The translations under genes and the position numbers were made by a program. Shown piece by piece: positions 33,168 to 45,845 of a stretch of DNA of 64,000 bases. The stretch comes from Polyodon spathula (lineage: Eukaryota; Chordata; Actinopteri; Acipenseriformes; Polyodontidae), in assembly GCF_017654505.1 (NCBI RefSeq), contig NC_054547.1, forward strand, positions 20,639,975-20,703,974, given 5' to 3'. The notes below the pieces were generated by a model. It ran no database searches, had not been told where the DNA came from, and saw only the letters and a program-made list of their open reading frames with translations. Numbering within the stretch: the stretch's first letter is position 1; each line of letters begins with the position of its first letter.

Positions 33168-34339
33168 GTTTAAGAACATAAGAACATAAGAACATAAGAA
33201 AGTTTACAAACGAGAGGAGGCCATTCGGCCCATCTTGCTCGTTTGGTTGTTACTAGCTTATTGATCCCAAAATCTCATCAAGCAGCTTCTTGAAGGATCC
33301 CAGGGTGTCAGCTTCAACAACATTACTGGGGAGTTGATTCCAGACCCTCACAATTCTCTGTGTAAAAAAGTGTCTCCTATTTTCTGTTCTGAATGCCCCT
33401 TTTTCTAAACTCCATTTGTGACCCCTGGTCCTTGTTTCTTTTTTCAGGCTGAAAAAGTCCCTTGCGTCGACACTGTCAATACCTTTTAGAATTTTGAATG
33501 CTTGAATTAGGTCGCCACGTAGTCTTCTTTGTTCAAGACTGAACAGATTCAATTCTTTTAGCCTGTCTGCATATGACATGCCTTTTAAGCCCGGAATAAT
33601 TCTGGTCGCTCTTCTTTGCACTCTTTCTAGAGCAGCAATATCTTTTTTATAGCGAGGTGACCAGAACTGAACACAATATTCAAGATGAGGTCTTACTAGT
33701 GCATTGTACAGTTTTAACATTACTTCCCTTGATTTTAATTCAACACTTTTCACAATGTATCCGAGCATCTTGTTAGCCTTTTTTATAGCTTCCCCACATT
33801 GTCTAGATGAAGACATTTCTGAGTCAACAAAAACTCCTAGGTCTTTTTCATAGATTCCTTCTCCAATTTCAATATCTCCCATATGATATTTATAATGTAC
33901 ATTTTTATTTCCTGCGTGCAGTACCTTACACTTTTCTCTATTAAATGTCATTTGCCATGTGTCTGCCCAGTTCTGAATCTTGTCTAGATCATTTTGAATG
34001 ACCTTTGCTGCTGCAACAGTGTTTGCCACTCCTCCTACTTTTGTGTCGTCTGCAAATTTAACAAGTTTGCTTACTATACCAGAATCTAAATCATTAATGT
34101 AGATTAGGAATAGCAGAGGACCTAATACTGATCCCTGTGGTACACCGCTGGTTACCACACTCCATTCTGAGGTTTTTCCTCTAATCAGTACTTTCTGTTT
34201 TCTACATGTTAACCACTCCCTAATCCATGTACATGTGTTTCCTTGAATCCCAACTGCGTTCAGTTTGAGAATTAATCTTTTGTGCGGGACTTTGTCAAAA
34301 GCTTTCTGGAAATCTAAATAAACCATGTCATATGCTTTA
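33168..34339 (-). mobile_element. CR1-like LINE copy 3, 5'-truncated, ORF open
   Basis: On the minus strand the frame 34380-33253 covers AYDMVYLDFQKAFDKVPHKR through the catalytic KFADDTKVGGVANT to the C-terminus LLDEILGSIS. The coding part is free of stops. The 3' tail (CTTATGTT)n lies at about 33168-33200. The first 14 codons, up to TVK, belong to flanking DNA. The copy is truncated near 34339 within RT block 2. Its protein differs from copy 7 at only a handful of positions. Confidence 0.9.
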
Positions 34340-35743
34340 ACGGTAAAGAGAATATTGGCACAGACGGGGAGGTGTAACAAAGTTATCTAATTGAATTTGA
34401 AGACGCTTTCTCATTATTATTGTTTGGTACTGAAAACATGCGTACATTTCGAACTTTGCATGTGATTCCTATCAAATTAGCTTCATACAGGGCTTATTTG
34501 TATGTGAATATCTCATAGGGAGCTCAAAGCAACCCACAAACACATATGAGTGAGTCGACGGGGCTGGCAGACCACCCTGGCTGTACTAGTGTATGAACTA
34601 TCCTTAATTTAAGAGTGCAGAAAATATAAACTGTGTTCACAGCGCTGTATGGTGCATAACTGCAGAACTGTATAAGAACAATAACCGCAGACAGAGGGAC
34701 ACACACACACACACACACACACAGGTGACGTTTCTCACATTTTTATATGGCACAAATGCAGCTCCACAATCGGGAAATATATATATATATATATATATAT
34801 GAAGAGTTTAGATGCAAAATGCGATATACACTATTTGCACCAAAACTGAGCTAAAAGCAGGATCATTCATCTCACAGTGCCTACTTTCTGATGTTCAGTG
34901 TCCTTTGTCTTCAAAACACTCTATTCACCACGTTAAATACAACTCAAATTATCGTTTCTTTCCATAACTCACTATACGCCAGGCTTCTAATTTATCAAAA
35001 TCCGACATATCCACTGAGCCAGTACATTATCACAGTTGTGTTACTGTATTATGGCAGAGCATAGTAGCGTATTTAATCTTGTAAATTGTGATTTTATGAT
35101 TAAATGATGAATAAATAAAAAAATGCAGGGAAGTCAATTTTCTAACAGGGTGTAGCAATGGTGAATAAGCATTCAAATAATTCATAGAAAACTGTCACTT
35201 GATCAGAACTGTGAAACCTTCCGTTATCTCCCTTGCAATGCCAACCCCGCTTATTGGTGTTTTCCATTTGTGTTCTCCTTCTGCATGGGATGAGAAGTTT
35301 ATCGTTTGTATTTACTGAAATGCGTTGCATCTTTAGAAATAAGTGTAAAGTCATTTTATAAAAATGTGGAGATTTATACTAGGTTATAACCCTGACTGAA
35401 GATGTCATTAGCAAAGGGGGCCAGTTGTACTAACGAGGTCAAACAATAGGTCACGTTTTACTAAACATTTTAAAACCAATAAACAAACAATTACCATAAT
35501 TAACACTATCATAGTATTTTGCTTAAAACATAATAACACAATATTCATAATAAAGTTGAGTTCTTATTTATAAACAGTGACATGTTTATAGCTTGGGACT
35601 CCCTGTCTGTAGCTTGGTGTTGTTTACATTAACTTCAGCATATTTTAAGTGATTGAAAGCTGAAATTGCTTTTTTAAAACACTTTTCTTCTACCAATAAG
35701 GTATTGTTAAGCGATAATCAGTTTGTTTGAAAACCAGCCTTTA
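34340..35743. other. No gene; CA and AT microsatellites
   Basis: Contains (CA)n at about 34700-34722 and (AT)n at 34778-34800. Short frames show no family resemblance. No element ends were recognised. Confidence 0.5.
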
Positions 35744-36697
35744 ATCATAAGAACATAAGAAAGTTTACAAACGAGAGGAGGCCATTCGGCCCATCTTGCT
35801 CGTTTGGTTGTTAGTAGCTTATTGATCCCAAAATCTCATCAAGCAGCTTCTTGAAGGATCCCAGGGTGTAGGCTTCAACAACATGACTGGGGAGTTGATT
35901 CCAGACCCTCACATTTCTCTGTGTAAAAAAAAAAATGCCTCATATTTTCTGTTCTGAATGCCCTTTTGTCTAATCTCCATTTGTGACCCCTGGTCCTTGT
36001 TTCTTTTTTCAGGCTGAAAAAGTCCCTTGGGTCGACACTGTCAATACCTTTTAGAATTCTGAATGCTTGAATTATTTCGCTGCGTAGTCTTCTTTGTTCA
36101 AGACTGAATAGATTCAGTTCTTTTAGCCTGTCTGCATATGATATGCCTTTTAAACCCGGAATAAGTCTGGTCGCTCTTCTTTGCACTCTTTCTAGAGCAG
36201 CATTATCCTTTTTGTAGCGAGGTGACCAGCTGAACACAATATTCAAGATGAGGTCTTACTATTGCATTGTACAGTTTTAAGATTACTTCCCTTGATTTAA
36301 TTCAACACTTTTCACAATATATGCGAACATCTTTTTGGCCTTTTTTATAGCTTCCACACATTGTGTAGAAGTTAACAAAAAACTCCTAGGTCTTTTTCAT
36401 AAATACCTTCTCCAATTTCAATATCTCCCATATGATATTTATAATGCACATTTTTATTTCCTGCGTGCAGTACCTTACTCTTTTCTCTATTAAATGCCAT
36501 TTGCCATGTGTCTGCCCAGTTCTGAATCTTGTCTAGATCATTTTGAATGACCTTTGCTGCTGCAACAGTGTTTGCCACTCCTCCTATTTTTGTGTCGTAA
36601 TGTAGATTAGGAATAGCAGAGGACCTAATATTGATTCCTGTGGTACTCCACTGGTTACCTCACTCCATTCTGAGGTTTCTCCTCTAATCAGTACTTT
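35744..36697 (-). mobile_element. CR1-like LINE copy 4, decayed
   Basis: The minus strand carries the CR1 tail at 35744-35775, the C-terminus in 35875-36246 ([20 protein letters not shown], later DFFSLKKETRTRGHKW) and an upstream piece at 36372-36578 (KIQNWADTWQMAFNREKSKV). The FADD region is lost in a small deletion near 36597, where text jumps from VANT toward the IYINDL block. Many indels mark it as older than copies 3 and 7. Confidence 0.85.
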
Positions 36698-37029
36698 CGC
36701 TGATAATAGGTGCACAGATGGCGATTCCTTGTGCTGGGATAAAATAAGGTTCTGCACAGTGCAAATAAATCACCTGTTCTGTCACATGCTTTACAAGCAG
36801 AACCTTTATTGCAGCATTTAAAAATATAAAATCCATTTATACAAAAACTTCCAGCTTTCTTGAAAAGAATCTGAGTTTCCCTTGTTTTTCTTTTGGATTT
36901 GTTTTGCTCTCATTAGTATCTAGAGTAGATGCAGCATCTGTCAGTTCTGGCAGATTTTATTGTACTTGCTGAAGTGGTTTTCTCCCACTGCTAATTAAAA
37001 CAAATAGCCACTAAGCTATTTCATCCCGA
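36698..37029. other. No gene recognised
   Basis: Spacer between CR1 copy 4 and the Helitron fragment. It may include more decayed Helitron sequence but nothing can be supported. Confidence 0.4.
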
Positions 37030-37735
37030 GGGCTCAACCTGTGTCATGTCTACTGTAGATGCCTGTAACCAGATCCAGACTGCCATGCTTGATCGTATGC
37101 CTGGAGAGAACAGTCATCTAATGGACTGTGGACTGCCCTTTTAAATTCCAGAGAAATGTGCTAAAAAAAAATGAACGCCTACAAAGCTGACTGCAGTCGT
37201 ACAGCTGGACTGGAAACTACCAACGAGTCAAAATAGGCTGCAAACTGGTGCCTAGCAAAAACATTGACATTGCCACTGGTCTCAATGGGACAATAGGGAA
37301 TCTTCAAGGTGTTTCCTACTATCTGGAAAACACAAGTATGGTCAAAACCATAACCATCTCATTTAACAATGGAGTCACCCATACCTTTTCAACGTTTACG
37401 AACAAAGTTTGAAATCATGGACAGAGTCTACGTTGTTCGAGAGTACTTCCTAGTCACTGGTGCTCATTCAATCACCATTCACAAATGCCTGGGTAAGACT
37501 CTAAAACAGTTAGGATGGATCTTGGTAACTTCATTTCCTCCTATGGCCAAAGTTTCATTGTTATATCTTTAAGCATCCTTTCATTGCACTTCATTGTTAC
37601 ATCCTTAAGCGATGTCCACCTTATCAACTTTTTGACCCCACCTGCATTTAGGCACCTCAAACTGCAGTTGCAGAGTACAATAGGCTCAGAGGGATTTATT
37701 GCCCTAAGTTGATAATCTTGAAGGAGACCAATGAG
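37030..37735 (+). pseudogene. Helitron-type PIF1 helicase, C-terminal fragment
   Basis: In changing frames the text gives VDACNQIQTAMLDRMPGENS, IPEKC, NAYKADCSRTAGLETTNES, KLVPSKNIDIATGLNGTIGN, KTITISFNNGVTHTF, then FEIMDRVYVVREYFLVTGAH with SITIHKCLGKTLK. Last comes SLSDVHLINF and SKLAVAEYNRL-like remains. These are the late blocks of Helitron RepHel helicases, including the IHKCQG-type motif VI region (here IHKCLG) and the VxLSRVTS..LINF end. The Rep nuclease and early Walker motifs are not present. It abuts CR1 copy 5 at about 37736. Confidence 0.75.
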
Positions 37736-37737
37736 AA

Positions 37738-38106
37738 CGAACAGGAGAGGACCCGGTAGTAGTCGTATACATCGGTACAAACAACATTGGAAGAGACAGA
37801 CCAAAATCCCTGCAAAACAAATTCAGAGAGCTAGGAAGGAAATTAAAAGAGAAAACCAAAACTGTGGTATTTTCTGGTATACTACCGGCACCTTGCAAAG
37901 GACCATATGGACAGCTGGAAAAAATTAATCTAAACGCATGGCTGAAGATGTGGCGCACAAGGGAAGGCTTCACCTATCTTGATCATTGGACCACATTCTA
38001 CAACGAGGGCTATCTGTATTGACGGGACGGACTGCACTTATATAAAAAGGGAACCAGTCTACTCGGAGAAAAGATCCTCGAGCAGGTTCAGAAGCATTTA
38101 AACTAG
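37738..38106 (+). pseudogene. CR1 ORF1 esterase, C-terminal part
   Basis: Plus-strand text reads GEDPVVVVYIGTNNIGRDRP, FRELGRKLKEKTKTVVFSGI, YGQLEKINLNAWLKMWRTRE, then YLY, a TGA, RDGLHLYKKGTSLLGEKILE and a stop after KHLN. It matches the intact ORF1 at 45846-46790 nearly residue by residue. The GDS nucleophile block lies upstream of the truncation. The GTNN and DGLH blocks remain. Confidence 0.85.
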
Positions 38107-38169
38107 AAAGGAAGGGGGGAGAAATCAACAAAAAAACAGAAGGGAGACCGCATCAAAACAAGAACAACA

Positions 38170-40910
38170 ACTCAGGTAAGACAACCATTAAATGTATTTA
38201 TCTAAACGCTAGAAGTATCAGAAACAAAATTTTAGAACTTGAAGCTACTGCACTAACAAGTAACTATGATGTGATAGGTGTTACAGAAACTTGGTTGTCT
38301 GAGAGTGATGGGGACGAATATAATATTTGTGGGTATACACTGTATAGGAAAGACAGGCAGGACAGAAGAGGAGGAGGGGTAGCACTATACATAAGAAACA
38401 GTCTTGAAGCCCAGGTGTTAAACCTGGACAAAGAAAATAAAGCCGAATCAATATGGGTCAGAATAACGGACAGAAATTCAAAGGGCATAATAATAGCAGC
38501 ATGCTTATAGACCACCAGATTCAGACGATGAGCAAAATAATCTGTTATACAATGACATTAGAAATGTGTGTAGCAAAGGAGAAGGCATACTAATGGGGGA
38601 TTTCAACTTCCCCCATATAAAATGGGAAAACCCAGTGGGGAGCATGACGGATGAAATTGAAATGATGGAAATGACAAATGACTGCTTCCTAACAATTTGT
38701 CAAGGCACCGAATAGAGGGGAGGCATGCCTTGATTTAGTCTTTTCAAATAGCGAAGATAGAATAACTAAAACAGAGGTCAGAGAACCACTAGAACCACAG
38801 ACCACAACATGGTGTCATTTGAAGTGCTTTTTAAAACCCCAAAAGTAATGACTAAAGCAAAGGTTTACAATTTTAGAAAAGCAAACTATGAAGGTATGAA
38901 ACAGAGACTAACAGAAGTAGATTGGAGTAAAATAGAGAAAACATCAACAGAAAAAGGATGGCTGTTCTTCAAGAATGTAGTACTAGAAGCATAAAACAAT
39001 TATATCCCTAAAGTAGACAAATCTAAATGTAAAACTAACTTGCCAAAATGGTTTAATAGATCAATTAAAAAAAATATTCAGCAAAAAAAAGGCACTTTAC
39101 AGAGCGTTAAAAAGAGACCAAAAAGAAAGTACACAGAAAGAGTACACGGAACTGCAAACGCAAGTCAAAAAGGAAGTTAGAAATGCCAAGAGAGAAATAG
39201 AAATAAACATTGCTAAGGGAGCTAAAACCAATTCCAAAATGTTTTTCCAATATTACAACAGCAAGAGAACATTCAAAGAGGAGATTAATTGTTTAAGAGA
39301 TACAAATGGCAAAATCAATAGATGAAGAAAAAAAATAGCAAATATATTAAAATGATTACTTTTCACAAGTTTTTACAAAGGAAGATACTGACAACATGCC
39401 CCACATGTCACCCAGTTCCTATCCAGTTTTAAATAACTTTAGCATAACCGAGGCAGAAGTGTTAAAGGGACTAGGAGCTGTTAAAATAAACAAATCCCCT
39501 GGACCAGATGAGATCCTCCCAATAGTACCAAAAGAAATGAAAGAAGTTATTTACAAACCGCTAACCAAGATCATGCAACAGTCTCTTGACACAGGGGTGG
39601 TCCCGACAGACTGGAAAATTGCAAATGTAATACCGATCCACAAAAAGGGAAACAAAACTGAACCAGGTAACTACAGACCAGTAAGCCTGACTTCTATTAT
39701 ATGCAAACTTATGGAAACTATAATAAGATCCAAAATGGAAAATTACCTATATGGTAACAGGGTCCTGGGAGACAGTCAACATGGTATTAGGAAAGGGAGA
39801 TCGTGTCTAACTAACCTGCTTGATTTTTTTGAGGATGCAACATCGATAATGGATAATTGCAAAGCAAAAGTTTTTGACAAAGTCTCGCATAAAAGATTAA
39901 TTCTCAAATGGAACACAGTAGGGATTCAAGGAAACACATGTACATGGATTAGGGAGTGGTTAACATGTAGAAAACAGAAAGTACTGATTAGAGGAGAAAC
40001 CTCAGAATGGAGTATGGTAACCAGTGGAGTACCACAGGAATCAGTATTAGGTCCTCTGCTATTCCTAATCTACATTAATGATTTAGATTCTGGTATAGTA
40101 AGCAAACTTGTTAAATTTGCAGATGACACAAAAATAGAAGGAGTGGCAAACACTGTTGCAGCAGCAAAGGTCATTCAAAAAGATCTGGACAAGATTCAGA
40201 ACTGGGCAGACACATGGCAAATGACATTTAATAGAGAAAAGTGTAAGGTACTGCACGCAGGAAATAAAAAATGTGCATTATAAATATGATATGGGATATA
40301 CTGAAATTGGAGAAGGAATCTACGAAAAAGACCTAGGAGTTTTTGTTGACTCATCTAGACAATGTGGGGAAGCTATAAAAAAGGCCAAGATGCTTGGATA
40401 CATTGTGAAAAGTGTTGAATTTAAATCAAGGGAAGTAATGTTAAAACTGTACAATGCATTAGTAAGACTTCATCTTAAATATTGTGTTCAGTTCTGGTCA
40501 CCTCGCTATAAAAAAAGATATTGCTACTCTAGAAAGAGTGCAAAGAAGAGCGACCAGAATTATTCCAGGTTTAAAAGGCATGTCATATGCAGACAGGCTA
40601 AAAGAATTGCATCTGTTCAGTCTTGAATAAAGAAGACTACGCGGCGACCTATTTCAAGCATTTAAAATTCTAAAAGGTATTGACAATGTCGACCCAATGG
40701 ACTTTTTCGACCTGAAAAAAGAAACAAGGATCACAAATGGAGATTAGACAAAGGGGTATTCAGAACAGAAAATAGGAGGCACTTTTTTACACAGAGAATC
40801 GTGAGGGTCTGGAATCAACTCCCCAGTAATGTTGTTGAAGCTGACACCCTGGGTTTCTTCAAAAAGCTGCTTGATGAGATTCTGGGATCAATAAGCTACT
40901 CACAACCAAA
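38170..40910 (+). pseudogene. CR1 ORF2 (endonuclease and reverse transcriptase), broken
   Basis: The endonuclease starts near 38190 (IKCIYLNARSIRNKILELEA), with VIGVTETWLSESDGD and DRRGGGVALYIRNS, then a TAG near 38508, GEGILMGDFNFPHIKWE and DHNMVSFEV. The linker has more stops. RT is open at 39396-40283: INKSPGPDEILPIVPKEMKE, VIPIHKKGNKTEPGNYRPVS, GVPQESVLGPLLFLIYINDL and the catalytic KFADDTKIEGVANT. Frameshifts near 40270, 40515 and 40626 break the C-terminal half, which still reads VKSVEFKSREVMLKLYNALV and RVWNQLPSNVVEADTLGFF. A full CR1 ORF2 would be near 950 residues. It is not functional. Confidence 0.88.
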
Positions 40911-40964
40911 CGAGCAAGATGGGCCAAATGGCCTCCTCTCGTTTGTAAACTTTCTTATGTGCTT

Positions 40965-42400
40965 TTGCTTTCAGAATCGCCGTTGTTAACCCCCTTTCAT
41001 GTCTCTGGTTAACCTGATCCCAGATAGATTCAATAATGTTTTCATGTTTTATATTGCTTCCAGTAGTGGTTATAAATCCCCTGCGAGCCCATGTAGCCAT
41101 GTAATCATAAGCTACTCCAAAACATACCTACTGTCAGTGTAAAGACACACATTCTGGTCGTGGTTTTGGTGTAGAGCCATAAGGAGAGCTATTAGCTCTG
41201 CCTCTTGTGCTGAACACCCTCCATCCAATTTTCCTGTTAACAGAATTACATTAGATCCTTCTCTGGGTGACCAGGTGGCCCACCCTGTAACAAACGCTCT
41301 GTCTCCTTCCGACTGTAATAAACCACAGACCACAGACTGTAATGTATAGTTAGACTGTTGGCTGCAACCTGGAGATGGAAATCATGATCTGGGCATGGAA
41401 TTCCTAATGCAGGTGCTGAGCAGATTTGCTGTTTGAGGGTTTCAAAGCCCTTTTCAGACTCAGGGGTCCATTCTAATTCATCATACTTTTCAGGTGAGTC
41501 TTGAGTAATGTGTATAGACGGCCTGCCGAAATGGCATAATCCTCTATATACTCCCTCACATAGTTTGTGGTTCCTAAGAACTGTCTGAGATCTGTTACTG
41601 TCCATGGTTTGGGAATCAACGTGAGAGCCTGCTTTCTGTCTGGACTCATGGCCTTACTATTGTAGTTAGCACATGTCCTAGATACGTTACCTCTTCTTGC
41701 AGCGATTGCCTTTCTTTGGATTACCCTTGGATCCCTGTTGTTGCAGTACCCGCAGAGTGTCCTGTAGGAGCGATCGTGCTTCTGTGAGGGAAGAACTGCA
41801 CAACTGTAAGTCATCAACATATTGCAATATAGTTAAATGTTGGTTGTTGTCTACGGACCGTATTGCCTTTGCCACACATTGATGGAATATCACTGGTGAG
41901 TTGTGATACCCTTTTGTACACCTTTCATGGTGAATATGAGCTTCCATTGATCCTCGGTTCGGATCACCAAACTCCAAAATCCATTGCTGATATCAAGTAC
42001 AGAGAACCAGCTTGCTTCAGCTATCATGTGCGGGCTAGCTACTATTTGTGCTGTTTTTGGCAAAGCCTGTTTAAGTCTCTGGTAATCAATTGTTAGTCGC
42101 CACTTGCCTTCCCCTTTAGGCACTGGCCAGATGGGGCTGTTTGTGGAGGAGTTACATTCCACCACAATCCCTTGGCCAGTAAATCAGTAATAATGTATTT
42201 TACTGCTGCCACTGCGTCTGATTTAGCTGGGTATTGCTTTTGGGGAGGGTGGGTGTCACCTTCAATTGCAATAAGCACGCCCACAGCCTTCCCACAATCA
42301 TTTGAGTGTGTCGCCCATACTACCAAGTTCATCCTCACAAACTCCCTGACAGTAGAGCTGAGTGCTTCTACTTCATAGTACTTAATAGCAGTTATACGCC
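40965..42400 (-). pseudogene. Retrovirus-like pol (RT and RNase H), decayed
   Basis: Minus-strand text in several frames gives NSPIWPVPKGEGKWRLTIDY, then ASWFSVLDISNGFWSL and QGYHNSPVIFHQCVAK. Next come ILQYVDDLQLCSS, with the YVDD catalytic motif typical of retroviruses, and VTDLRQFLGTTNYVREYIED. RNase H pieces follow: SAQEAELIALLMALHQNHDQ and CLYTDSRYVLE, then YMATWARRGFITTTG. At least four frameshifts occur. I found no integrase and no LTR at either side. The class is uncertain. It may be an endogenous retrovirus or a related LTR element and cannot be expressed as it stands. Confidence 0.75.
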
Positions 42401-43010
42401 ATCTTACACCATTCTGATGAGTCGCATCACTAACCCCCGAGGATAGTGTGCAAGCCCCAGTGTCAATTATCAATTTCAATTGTGACATAACATCCAGTCC
42501 TAAATGTTCCCTTCATGTGTTTTAGCATGATACATTTCAACTAGCGCCGAATGTGTTCCAATTACAAACTCTACCGGTTTAGTTTAAATGCAATCTGTGT
42601 TCCTCCGTTAACTCCTTCAATTATTACATATTGTTTTGTTAAAGGGACATCACATCCAAATCAGTGATTGTCACACACGCCCCTGTATCAACTTACATTT
42701 TACATGGGTGGCCTCCTACCTCCGTGTCCACAACCATCCTTTCATCCCCGTCATCATTACCTCCCGTCTTTGCTCCAACTGAGGCCAGCGCACATCACTC
42801 CCCTAGCTGCGCTTGCAGCCGTCGCAACATTTTTATGTATTCACTATTTTCAGCTCTTCCGCTGTTTCAGACTTTCCTGTAGCCACTGCCACTTTCCCAA
42901 CAAATTATCTTTAAGTATCAATACGGTCATGTGATGAGTCAAAGGGGTTTCGGTCTGTAATTCAGCCTCCCGACAGTAGAAGGCATCAAACCAACTCGGG
43001 ACTTACCTTA
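42401..43010 (-). pseudogene. Retrovirus-like protease and gag end
   Basis: Upstream of the RT on the minus strand, an IDTGA motif near 42455 and a VDTGACVTITD-like stretch near 42690 both resemble retroviral aspartic protease starts. One may be a partial duplication or a chance match. Between them is LTKQYVIIEGVNGGTQIAFK. Further upstream a HHMTVLILKDNLLGK piece may be the end of gag. Stops are frequent. Confidence 0.5.
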
Positions 43011-44104
43011 CCAAGATCTCGTGACCATGACGAAAGTTATCTTTATGAGGGGCGGCACCTTGGTGAGGGGCGGAAGTACGAGTATCTAAATTCCAGCCAT
43101 TGGAGTCAAGTGAATGATAAGGACACTTGTCAGTTGGGGATTGGTGTTCCACTGACTACAGAGGCGTGACGTTGCATACTAAAGGGAACGTACTACTGTG
43201 TTCGGGGTCGGTCCAAAGGAAAAATAGGCGGAGTATCGGGCGGAGGGACAAACGAAATTTGAGCAGCGGGGTTTTTGAATGGGGAAGTGAAAATTTTACT
43301 AATATTTCTTTTGTCTTTTTTTGTTTATGTCCGGGGACGCCAAGAAGACAATTAAGGACATTTTTCACTACCTGTTTTTGGGATTATTACTCCAGCACCC
43401 CCTCCCTCACACCGTTTTGTTTTCTTTCTTCTTTGCTGGCTTCCATTCTCAAGCTGTGACAGATCCTGTCCCTTTTCACAGTCTGAGCTGCACTGTTTAT
43501 GTGTTCCCATTCATACTCATGTAAAGATCACATAGTGTTAAACACCTGCCTTTTCTAAAATGTTGCTTTATCTTTTGCTTAAACAAAACCAATCTAACCC
43601 AAGCAATTTATTAATAAAATTATCATTCCAAACTGACTTCTTACCAATATAATTTTCCAATATGACACGTTTCTCTACTTTGTGGGTTTTATTAATGATT
43701 TGTTTTCCTTTGCACCTTAAATTTACACATTTGTTGGTGAGCGGATGGACTTTAACTAGGGTTTTATGCCAATACCCTCATCTGCCCCACTTCGTGACAG
43801 TTTGTGTAACAGGTTTTTCCTATTAACAGGTTGTCCTGACTCACAAATAGGTCAACATGTAATAGCCAACAGACAAACATATATTACATACATATGTAAC
43901 ATCCAGTTCAGAGACCGCATATTATGCTCAACTGTTACCTAAAATATGACTATAGACTTATGTGTATAATCTTCAGAACCATACAGCTTGCTGGCCTGAC
44001 CAGCCACAAACACAGTACAACACAAACACAATATAACTGTCCTTTACCACACACACACACAAGTATCTCAGTCACGAAAATATTTTTAATATTCTCATTT
44101 AGAT
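43011..44104. other. No gene recognised
   Basis: No supported gene. A possible left flank of DIRS element B begins near 44105. The short frames at 43127 and 43321 lack motifs. A repeated GAGGGGCGG at about 43047 and 43067 is the only oddity. Confidence 0.45.
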
Positions 44105-44167
44105 CCCTTAAGTCTGTTTCAGGTTTAGTTTCAGGATTGCAGTTTTCAACAGAAGAACGCTGTAAGC

Positions 44168-45150
44168 TTGGTAAGTCCAAGCGATGCCCTCAGCAGCTTT
44201 TACTCCAGGTACTTCCTGGTGCCCAAGAGGAATGGCAGTTTCAGACCTATTCTGGACCTCAGGGTCCTCAATTTGTTCCTCAAACAGAGGAAGTTCAACA
44301 TGTTGACAGCACAGCCTATTCTCCGTTCTGTTCAACCGGGCGACTGGTTCACATCGATCGACCTGCAAGACCCCTACTTCTATGTCCCGCTCCATCCCGC
44401 GCACAGAAAGTATCTGTGTTTTGCCTTTCAAGGCAACACGTATGAATTCTGCGTGCTGCCATTTTGCCTCTCGCTGGCACCCCGATAGGCTAGTTTGTGT
44501 GCATTCCAAAAGACGCGCAGAGGTGCACACAAAACAGGTCACAGATCACGTGACGAAGTTAAGGCTCTCAATACATCAACAGAAGAGCAACTTCATACCG
44601 TCTCAGTCCACAGTGTTCCTGGGGATCAAACTGAACTCTGTGAGCATGCTTGCCTCACTGTCGGAAGACAGGATTCGGTCATTGGAGGCCACACTTTCAC
44701 TATTCAGAGAGGACAATCTCCTACAGGTCAAAATGTATCAAAGGTTGCTGGGGCTGATGGCAGCCACCTTGAGAATCCTTCCACTTGGGCTGCTGAGAAT
44801 GCGCCCCCTTCAAGCCTGGGTGTACCCGGTCTGGTGGTGGCTCTGTCCTGGCAATCTGCGCCTCGGATCCCCTCACAGAAAGGAAGTGGTCACTACAGAT
44901 GCCTCTAGACTGTGCTTGGGGAGCGGTCTGGAATGGGAGAGGAATAAGAGGTCAATGGAAGGGACATTGGCAGCGAGCGCACATAAATGCCCAAGAGCTG
45001 CAAGCAGTGAACCTGGCGTTATCAAATTTTTGCCAGCAGTTAGTGCACAAACATGTGCTGGTCCAGACGGACAACACTACAGTGGTAGCCTACATAAACC
45101 ACCAAGGTGGCCTGTACTCACCAGGTCTTCACCACACAGCACACAGACTT
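44168..45150 (+). pseudogene. DIRS reverse transcriptase and RNase H, first part
   Basis: RT blocks are clear: FYSRYFLVPKRNGSFRPILD, DWFTSIDLQDPYFYVPLHPA and HRKYLCFAFQGNTYEFCVLP, then a shift. After it come DHVTKLRLSIHQQKSNFIPS and STVFLGIKLNSVSML. The YxDD block is not recognisable in the shift zone near 44490-44540. RNase H follows in another frame: CAWGAVWNGRGIRGQWKGHW, INAQELQAVNLALSNFCQQL and VLVQTDNTTVVAYINHQGG, with conserved Glu and Asp. It is cut at 45150 by the CR1. Confidence 0.85.
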
Positions 45151-45845
45151 AGAACATAAGAACATAAGAACATAAGAAAGTTTACAAACGAGAGGAGGCC
45201 ATTCGGCCCATCTTGCTCGTTTGGTTGTTAGTAGCTTATTGATCCCAAAATCTCATCAAGCAGCTTCTTGAAGGATCCCAGGGTGGCCTCCTCTCGTGTC
45301 AGCTTCAACAACATTACTGGGGAGTTGATTCCAGACCCTCACAATTCTCTGTGTAAAAAAGTGTCTCCTATTTTCTGTTCTGAATGCCCCTTTTTCTAAA
45401 CTCCATTTGTGACCCCTGGTCCTTGTTTCTTTTTTCAGGCTGAAAAAGTCCCTTGGGTCGACACTGTCAATACCTTTTAGAATTTGTTGTGAATGTTACT
45501 CTTATTCTGTTTTATTTTCTTTGTCCAGGTTTAACACCTGGGCTTCAAGACTGTTTCTTATGTATAGCGCTACCCCTCCTCCTCTTCTGTCCTGCCTGTC
45601 TTTCCTATACAGTGTATACCCACAAATATTATATTCGTCCCCATCACTCTCAGATAACCACGTTTCTGTAACACCTATCACATCATAGTTACCTGTTAGT
45701 GCAGTAGCTTCAAGTTCTAGATTTTTGTTTCTGATACTTCTAGCATTTAGATAAATACATTTAATCGTTGTCTTACCTGAGTTTTTGTTCTTGTTTTGTT
45801 GCGGTCTCCCTTCTGTTTTTTTGTTGATTTCTCCCCCCTTCCTTT

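Larger units (their letters stand above)
37736..40962 (+). mobile_element. CR1-like LINE copy 5, longest copy
   Basis: The copy runs about 3.2 kb from the middle of ORF1 to the 3' UTR, ending near 40962 with TTTCTTATGT but without repeated tail units. ORF1 and ORF2 remains are listed separately. The left border is inside the ORF1 esterase text and touches a Helitron fragment. The right border touches the retrovirus-like pol region. It lets the shorter copies be placed on a common map. Confidence 0.9.
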
